Origin: Bacillota bacterium
GTDB lineage: Bacteria > Bacillota > UBA4882 > JAAYXC01
Assembly (NCBI GenBank): GCA_012516115.1
Contig: JAAYXC010000442.1
Span: 1 to 9,941, forward strand
Reading direction: 5' to 3'
Length of the DNA stretch: 9,941 nt
The translations under genes and the position numbers were made by a program. This document shows, piece by piece, positions 1 to 9,000 of this stretch (the first letter of the stretch is position 1; every line of letters starts with the position of its first letter). The notes under the pieces are model-generated. The model saw only the letters and a list, made by a program, of their open reading frames with translations. It did no database searches and was not told the DNA's origin.

Positions 1-1
1 C

Positions 2-3000
2 CTCCTTCCCCCCGAATACCTGGTGGATGAGGATCCAGCCACGGTCTGGGGGCTTTTACCCGGGGCCGGAGAGGGTTGGGTCGCGCTTACCTTAAGCGAA
101 GCAGCTTTAGTCTACGGGTTGACGGTCGCCGGTTATCTCGCCCCCGGGGCCGCGCTGCGGGTGGAATACCGGGTAGGTAACCGCTGGCGGCCTTTCCTCT
201 TCGGTTATCTGCGCGCGCTCCCTCCGGACGGGACGATCGATCTTTCCTTCAACCGCGTGGTCACGGAGGCCCTTCGCCTTCGCCTTGCAGGCGGCGGGGC
301 TTCCTCCTCACGCCTGGCCGAAGTCTCGCTGCTTACAACCCCCCAAGGAGAAGTCCTCTCCCGGCTTGAAATGCGACTTCTTAGTAGCTCCCCGAACACC
401 CTGCCGGGTTATCCCGCCCGCTTCCTCGCGGACGGCAACACCCGGACCACCTGGCGGGCATGGGGCTCCGGGATTAGACCCCCCTGGGGGAAGTTCTGGC
501 CTTTCTTTCCCCGGTATGAGGGCCGGGCCGAAGTCCTCTTCGACCTGGGGGAGACGTACCGCCTCTACGGCGCGGCAGTCTACCTCTCGGCCGAGGCCCG
601 GGGGGTCATTATCCTTCAAACCGAAGAAGGGAAAGGCTACCGCGAGCTTGCCCGCCTCACGGCGGATGGTAATGCCGGCTGGCGGAGGTTTGTCCTGGAC
701 GGTACCCCCGCCCGCCGCCTCCGGCTGGTGGTCGAAGGCCGGGAGGAGGTCTTGGGCGGGATCGGCGAGCTGGTCCTCTACGGCTACGGCCCTCCCGGAG
801 ATGGGTATGAGCCCCTGCCCCCTAAAGATGTGCCCCTCGCCGGCCCGGTCAACCTGGAGTTCACCGTGAAGGATCCCCAGGCGGGTTATTCTCTTGCCTT
901 TGTCTTGGCGGACTCCTTAACGGATCCCCTCGTCGTCGAGCTCAACGGGGAGGGGTTTTCCCTCGCCCCCTCCCTCACCTTAAACGGGCAGACCCTTTAC
1001 CTCCTCGAAGTACCGAAAGAGGTCTTACTTTCGGGCACCAACTTCCTCCGGCTCAAAGCCTCCCCCGGCCGGGTACTCCTTAACGTGGCTTTAGGCCGGC
1101 GGATCGGTCGTGCGCTTCTTTCATCCCCCGGCGGGCTCTTCGACGGGCTCCTCCTTACTCCGGCGACGAACGCCCCCGAGACCGTCATCCCCCTTCAGGG
1201 CGAAGTCCTGCTCGAAGAAGTCCTGGTCTTTGCCGAAAGCGGGGAAGGGATCGAGGTTTATGCCGGAGACGAAGGGAACTGGATGCCCTTATCCCGTCAA
1301 GGTGGCGGTTTCCCCCTCCGTTTCGCCGGGCCCGTTTCCGGCCGGGCGCTTAAGATCCTCAACCCGTACGGAACGGAACTTTTTGAAGTGGTCTCCCTCG
1401 GTGCCCCCACCACCGAAGGACCGCCGGCAGTGAAGATCCTCTCCCCCGAAGACGGCGCCTTCCTCCCCATGGGGGCCATCGGCCGGGAAGAAGTGGTGGG
1501 CTTCGTCGACGACCACAAAGCCGAAGTCAAAGTAAACGGCCTTCCGGTGAAACTCGAAGGCCACTTCTTCCGGGTGAGACTTGCCCACCTGCATCCTGTA
1601 CCCTGGGAGAGCCTCGTCATCGAGGCCGTGGCCCGCGACCGAGAAGGCCGGGAAGGGAAAGACCGCGTCGAGATCTATCTCGGCGAGGCGGACTTAATCG
1701 AGCTCGACCGGGCGGAAAAGGTCCTGCGGACCACAGGGGAGACCTACACCGTCAGCGGCCGCGTCCTCCGCAACGGCGTGAAAGTGGCGATCAACGGGAC
1801 GGAGGTCGCGGTGGCGCACCACGGTTTCCGGGTGGATGTTCCCTTACAAGAAGGTTTCAACCGGATCGTCATCGCCGCCTCCTTCACCCCTCCCTTTGGG
1901 AAGAAAGAATTCCGCGAGCTCGTCACGCGGACCGTCATCCGGGAGAAGGATGAGATCGAACTCGTCATCGAGACGCCCGAAGACGGCTCCTACCTCAAGA
2001 CGGCAAGCGTCGTCGTCACCGGTTGGGTGGAAGGCCCTTCCCCCCTTTTGGTCACCGTGAACGGTCTCCCGGTCAAACTCGCTCCCGACGGCTTTTTCAC
2101 CTCGGCTCCGGTTCCCCTCGCCGAAGGCGGGAACCGGCTCCTCATCGAGGCCCGGGCCAAAGACGGCCGGACGAAGAAGGTGGAACTCGCGGTCTTCGCC
2201 GACCGAAGGGCCCCGGAGATCGTCCTTGAAACTCCTCCCGAAGGGAGTATTCTTGCCACCTCCTCCATCACCCTCACCGGCCGGCTGGAGGAAGCGAACC
2301 CCGCCTGCCTTCTCGTTAACGGCCACGCGGTGGAGGTGATAGACGGCGGGTTCTCCTTTACCGTTACGCTTCCCGAAGGAGAGAACCGTATCCTCATCCG
2401 GGCCCGGGACCTGGCCGGGAACGATGCTTCGCTGACCCGGACGGTGACGGTGGACCTCACCCCGCCGCTGCCCTTCGCCCTAGAGGGTCCCGCCGGGTAC
2501 ACCAACGACAACCGGCCGGAGATCGCCTTTGCCACCACGGATGCCACAAGCGGCATTGCCGCCTACTACCTCCGCCTTGACGGCGGAGACTGGCAGGGGC
2601 CGGTTACAAGCCCTTATCGCTTTGAAGAAGCCCTCGCCGACGGCGAGCATGTGGTGGAGGTCAAGGCCGTCGATCGTGCCGGATGGGAGACGGTCTCTTC
2701 CCCGTTATCGTTTATCGTCGATACCGTGCCGCCGGATCCCCCGGCCGTCGTGCGGGCCATCCCCGGGAAAGACTGGATCAAAGTAGTATGGAAACTCGTC
2801 GTCGCCCCTCCGCCGGCCGAAGGAGAAGAGCCGCAGCCCGATCCGCCGGACCCGCCCATGCGGGGCTACCTCCTCGAACGGAGGGATGAAGGCGGCGAGG
2901 TCGTCCGTTACGAACTGGGCGATGTGAAAGAACATCTCGATCCCGGCCTCCAAGGCGGCGCGGTCTATGCCTACCGCGTGGCCGCCGTGGACCTGGCCGG

Positions 3001-6000
3001 GAACGTAGGGGCTTTCAGCGACTGGGTGGAGGCCACCGTGGGCGTGGCGGTGGTGGAGTACACCCCCGCTACCGGCGCGGTGGTAGAGTACGGCGGGCTC
3101 GTCATGGCCGTTCCGGTGAATACCCTGCCGGAAGATAAAGAGATCGTCGTCACCGAGGTCGAGTGCCCCTCCCTTTTTGCCACGAACCTTGACCCGACGG
3201 ATGTAACGGCCACGCCGTCCTCCTTACCCACCGGGGCCCAGTACCCCTTGGGGCCCGTCTATTTTATCGCCGTGCGCGACCGGGAGAGCGGGGAAGTGGA
3301 GAAGGGGGTCGAACTCCAAGAGACCGTCCTGGCCAAGATCGCTTACCCCGAACCAAGCGGGGATCTCGCCGAGTTCCCCGAAGAGAACCTTTCCGTTTAC
3401 TGGTTCGACCCGGTCTTCAACCACTGGTTTGAGGTCCCGTCCATCGTAGACAAAGAGAAGAACGAGATCTACTTCTTTACCAACCACTTCTCCCTCTTTA
3501 GCGTCCAGCCAACCATCGTCCAGGAAGTCAGCCCGGAAGAATACCGGGACATGGGGATCTCGCCTTTGAAAACCTATGCCACTCATGGCCCGGTCAACGT
3601 CTCGCCCATGATGGGCACCATGAGCACCCGGGCCGTGGACCTGGTCCTGCCGGGCCGGGATGGATACGACCTCGTCATCGCCCGGACCTACGACTCCGCC
3701 ACCGCGCGGGCCGACGCCCTGGGCCTGGAGATAAGCGCCAGAAAGGAGATCCGGCTGGGGATCTTTGCCGCGTCCGAAAAATACGAGGACTTTGAGGCAT
3801 TATGGAAAGCGGCCACCGGGAGCGATGAGGGTTTTCAATGGGATAATCCTCTTCTTGAAAAGGTAAAACAGATCGTCTGGGCGCTTTACTGGTGCCAGGG
3901 GGATGCCGCTTTCTCGCCGGGCCAGGGGTGGCGGCTGGAGTTTCCCTACATCAAGCTCATGCCCTCCGGCGCCTACCTCCGGATGCCGAACGGCAGCATG
4001 TACGACCTCCATAACGCCCGGCTGGCCTCCCAGGAAGTAGTCCCTTCCCTAGATTTCGGCTTCCGCGTCCTCACCCTTACCAACGAAGAAGACGAATGTT
4101 TCACCATGAAGATAACGCAAATAGGAATAAACCACCTCCTTTCTTTCATCGAAGGTATTCAGAACGATCTCGAACTCCAGGAAGCCCTCTCCGTCATCCC
4201 ATCCTGGGTGCCCGTGGATTACGAACTCATCCTCAAAGACGGCACCCGATGGCACTTCGATATGTTCGGCCGGCCGACGCGGATGGAGGACCCCTGTGGA
4301 CGGGTCGTCCTCCGTTTTGCCTACGACGGGATTAAGCTCGAGGGCATCACCGATTCCGTGGGCCGGCGGATCCGTTTCGCCTACGATAAGAACCTTCTCC
4401 TTTTCCCGCGGGTCGAACGGATCTGGCTTGAGGGTGACGGGGAGTTTAACCGGGAGATCGATTACGACGTGGATTACCGGGCCCTTCTCACCGCGGTGAC
4501 CGATCCCGGCGGAAGACGGACGGAATACGAATACGAAAGTAAAGTCCTTTTGGGGGCCGAGGCCTCGGTGAAATTGAACGTCCTCTCCATCATCGCCGCC
4601 ATCGTAAGCCCCACGAGCCCTGCCTGCGATGTCCTGGAGGTCCTCTTCGGCCCTTCCGTTACCCTCTCCGGCCGGGTGAACCTGGAGTTCGCCTTCCCCA
4701 TGCGGGAGATCCGCACTCAGGCCGGCGGGAAGACGACCATTGCCTACGAAGACAGACTCGCCAGTCGGGTGAAGACCAAGGTGAAATGGGTCTTGTTCGT
4801 CCCGGTCTCGGTCACCATCTCCGGGAGCATCGAGACGCGGTTGCTTACGAGCCGCGTAGCCGGCTATCTGAACCGGACCGATGCCGTTCCCGTCTCCGTC
4901 CAGAACCACGCCTACCAAATGAAACCCTTTGACATCGGCGAGTTCCTGGTGGATAAAGCCACGGTGACCGACGGAGAGAAAAGGGTGGAATACCACTTCC
5001 TCTCCAAGCGGAAGAAGCGTTATCGTTGGGAGGATACCCGCCTTCCCATTCCTTCTGATTCCGAGCTCCAAACCGACATCCCCTACCTCACCCTGGTCTT
5101 CTGGGGCTATGAAGACGTAAGCCTGAACGACTACATCCTCACCTACGACCAGGCCACCGGCGACCTGCTCGAGGCCAAATACTTCTCTTACGACGACGAA
5201 CAGGAGACAAGCGGGGACCTCGGTTATCTCATCGAGGATCAAGATAACGAAGCAAGCCTCCTCCTTGTGGCGGAGAAGACCGTGCGGGGGAGCGCGCCGA
5301 ACGGGATCAACGAACGCCTGGTCCTTTACGCCCACGACGACTACGGCAACGTCACCTACATGAAAGACACGGGCGGGATCTACAAGCAGGACGGCGTCGA
5401 GTATATCCACGACGACCGGGAAGTCTGGACGAAGTATATCAATTCCACGCCGAAACCGGGCATGGCGCCTCCTCCCCCGGTGCTCGTTACCCCGCCTTTC
5501 CCGACGCCGGAGCTTCCCTCCACCTACCGGGGGCTCATCGAGTGGCAGGTGGAGAAGGTCTACACCCCCCTCGGCCCCGACGGCCGGCCGGGGTACCGGC
5601 TTCTTCAGACCTTCTACGACTACAATTCCTACGGACAGCCGACCCAGAAGGCCGTTTGGGACGGCGAGCGCTGGCGGATCACCCGCTATGCTTACGATCC
5701 CGAGACCCATTACTTGGTTGAGACCGTGGAACCAAACGGCCAGGTGACGCAGTTTACCTACGATGAGTGGGGCTTCCCGGCTTCCGTTATCAAGAAAGAC
5801 GTCCGCGACGCGGACGGAAACCTCTTCGACATCATCACCCGGACGGGTTACGATCGGATGACGGGCTGGAAGGTCTGGGAGAAGGACGGCCGGGGGTACG
5901 TCACCGAGTACCGCTACGATGCCCTGGGCCGGGTGGTGGCGACGGTCCTGCCGGACGATGACGACGATCCGGCCTGGGACCCGGCAAGCGGGCCTTCGCC

Positions 6001-9000
6001 CCTGCGGGCGAATAACCCCGCGCAGAGGGTGGTCTTCGACGATCTCGTCCTCAAGACGACGGTGATCGATCCCTTGGGGAACAAGGTCACCTACGATTAC
6101 GATACCCGGGGGTATCTGGTGGAGATCGTGAAGTCCACCAAGGCCGAAGAGCGTTATGCCGTCACCAAGCTTGTCTACGACGCCTACGGCCGGATCGTGG
6201 AGATCGTGGACCCCAACGGGAACGCGCCGGGGGTGGATGCGCCCTGGCGGTATACCACCCGGTACGAATACGATCCCACCGGCGAACTTCTGGCGGTGGT
6301 TTATCCGGATACCACTCCGGATTGGGCGGACAACCCGCGCCGGACTTACACCCGGGAAAGGAAGGTGGGGAAGACCGTCATTCGGGATGAAGAAGGCCGG
6401 GTCACGGAGGAATACGCGGATATGCTTGGCCGCGTCCTCCGGCGGCGGATGGCGGCGGGCGCGGAGGCCGTCGAGACCCTCTCGGTTTACGACGGCGCAG
6501 GGCAGGAGGTCATGCGCACCGATCCGCGGGGTTATACCACGAAGATGTACTACAAGGCCTGCGGAGAGCTCGTAAGGCTCGAGCTCCCGGAGGATGAATT
6601 CTTCGAGGACGGCGCCACGGTCCGCCTCGTGCCGGTGGTGACCTACGAATACGACCTCGCCGGGAACAGGATCTTAGAGAGGAAAGAGCTCTCCGGTGGG
6701 AGGGCGACCGTCACACGCACCAATTACGACGGCCTCGGCCGGGCCATCGTGGTGGCGGTGGAGTATACCCGGGACGGCTGGCCCGTCAGTGCCGTGACCA
6801 AGACTTACTACGATGCCAACGGGAACAAAGTGAAAGTGGTCGATGCCAACAACACCGGCAGACCGCAAGAAGAGCAAAGGTATTTCCTCTACGTTTACGA
6901 CGCCCGTAACCGGTTGATCCGGGAGATAAGCCCGGCGGGCCGGACGGTCTCCTACACCTACGACGCCGTCGGCAACCGGACCTCCCTCACCGACGGCCGG
7001 GGGAACGCCACCCCCACCCCCGGGGACTATACCATGTACTACCGTTACGACGACCTCTACCGGCTCGTCTGTGCCGTCTTACCGGATGCGACGCCGGAGG
7101 ATCTCACCGATAACCCGGTGGTCCTCTTCACTTACGACCGGCGGGGGACGAACCTGAGTAAAGAGATGCGGCCGGATGAGACGACCCCCGGCCAGGTCGT
7201 CACCTATACCTACCACCCCCGCTACCTCGTGGCGGCGGAGACGACGAGCGGCGGAGAGACGGCTCTTACTACCCGTTACGAATACGACAAGAGCGGGAAA
7301 ATCCTTTTAACGATAGGGCCGCGGGGAGAGCGGACCGAGTTCCGCTACGACGGCTTCGGCCGGAAGGTGATGACCCTCCGGCCGGACGGGACGGTGGACA
7401 CCTATGCCTATGATGCGGCCGGGAACCTCACCGAGCGGATCGATGCCCGCGGCAACCGGACGGACTATCTTTACAACAGCCAGGACAAGCTTATCCGGGT
7501 CACCGATGCCAAGGGTGCCGTCACCGCCTATGGCTACGACCGGGCCGGGAACCTCACCCGCTTCTTGCGGCCGGGGGGCCGGGAGACGCGCCACACCTAC
7601 GACGAGCGGGGGTTGCTCCTTTCCACCACCAGGCGGGAAGGGGAAGAGATCCGGACGGTCTACACCTACGATGCTTTGGGGAACCAGGCTACCAGACTCG
7701 ACCCCAACGGCGTACTCACCCGTTACCTCTACGATCCGGATAACCTCCTCCTCGCCACGGAGTTCTACCGGGAAGGAGTGCTCCAGGGCCGCTTTACCTA
7801 TGAATACGATGCCGCCGGCGAGCGGGTGCGGGCGGTTGACCCGAACTGCGTCACCTCCTGGACCTATGACCCCATGGGGAGGGTAACGAGCGAGACCAGG
7901 AGCTTCAACGGCCATACCTATACCACTTCCTTCCGCTACGACGGGGTAGGGAACCTCACCGGGATCCGCTATCCGGGTAGTGAGGCCTGGGTGGAGTACC
8001 GTTACGACCCCATGAACCGCCTGCGCGAAGTGGCGGTTCCGGGCAGCGACCCTGCCGCCTTCCATTACGACGACACCCAGGGCGGCATCCTCTCCCGGCT
8101 GGATCTTCCCAACGGCGTCCGGACCGACTACGCCTTGGACCTCATGGGGAGGCTGCAGGGCCTCCACGCCCTCCTCGGCGGGGAAGCCGTGTTGGGCCTC
8201 GATTACACCTTCGACGCCAACGGCAACATCACCCGGATCATGCGGAACGAGAAGGAGGAGTATTACGGCTACGACGCCCTGGACCAACTCGTTTTGGAGC
8301 GCCGCAGTCTTCTGGCCCTGCCGACGCCGGAGAGGGCCAACCCGGAGAAGACCACTATCTCGCCGGGCGAGAGCATTACCGTCACCCTCAACTGGCGGGT
8401 GGATCTCCCGGTGACCGAACCCTACCGGGTCATTGTGCGCCTGGTGGGCACCGGTTCCTCTTGCGGGCGGATCCTGGCCGAGACGAGCGATCTTCCGCCG
8501 CTTGGGACTTGGTACGGCCGAGTAAGTTATCCGGTGACTCTCACCATACCCCAGGAGACCGATTATTCCGGCCCGGCGGTGCTGACCGTGGCCCTCACCG
8601 ATCCGGAGGATCCCAACATCGTCTATTCCCTCAAGGGCACCCGGGAATTCGGCAGCGGCCATTACGTGGTGGCCGAGGGGATCGCGGTGGAAGGTGGCTC
8701 CTCGGGCCAAAGTCCCGCCGATCTCCTCGGCGGGGGCCTTGCCGGCGGCACCTACCGGGGGAAAGGGCCGCTCACCACCCCGGAACTGCTTTACCGGGAC
8801 AACACCTACAAAAGCATCAACGTGGTAAACCGGGTGGTCTCCCTTGGCAAGAAGAGCTTCCTCCTCGCCGGTCCAGGGCCACGGAAGTTGCGGTTCCATG
8901 TCGATGTCAAAGGCGACCACCACAACTGCTTACTGTTCTGGGATTATTACAGTACTGGTCATCTTTACGTCTACCTCGACGGGCGGCTGATTCGGGAGTG

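Noticed and set aside
285..869. 194-codon open frame on the + strand in frame 3
   Set aside because: It overlaps the discoidin-like domains read in frame 2; its Pro/Ser/Arg-rich translation is typical of an out-of-frame reading of GC-rich DNA.
3550..3613. Internal Met codons after the H-F-S site as a possible separate start for the RHS part
   Set aside because: I see no convincing ribosome binding site or break in the frame; the coding pattern is continuous from the ZU5-like domain into the RHS entry.
4574..4648. Possible transmembrane helix at residues 1525-1549
   Set aside because: The uninterrupted hydrophobic run is only about 12 residues before Ser, Pro, Thr and Asp break it, too short for a membrane span, and it lies within the shell.
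4049..5710. Long open frame of 553 codons on the - strand
   Set aside because: It is exactly codon-aligned with the + gene, so its stops can only come from sense TTA, CTA or TCA codons, which this GC-rich gene rarely uses; it ends at the sense CTA (Leu) at 4049. Its translation shows no recognisable domain, while the + frame has clear RHS features throughout.
7418..7558. Short regularly spaced DNA repeats that might suggest a CRISPR or satellite array
   Set aside because: The matches are short, in frame and encode the A-G-N-L-T turn of YD repeats; there are no constant repeats with unique spacers.
7307..8923. Long open frame of 538 codons on the - strand
   Set aside because: It has the same codon-aligned antisense register, ending at the sense TTA codon at 7307. 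It lies opposite well-formed YD repeats and has no domain signature of its own, so it is a codon-bias shadow.
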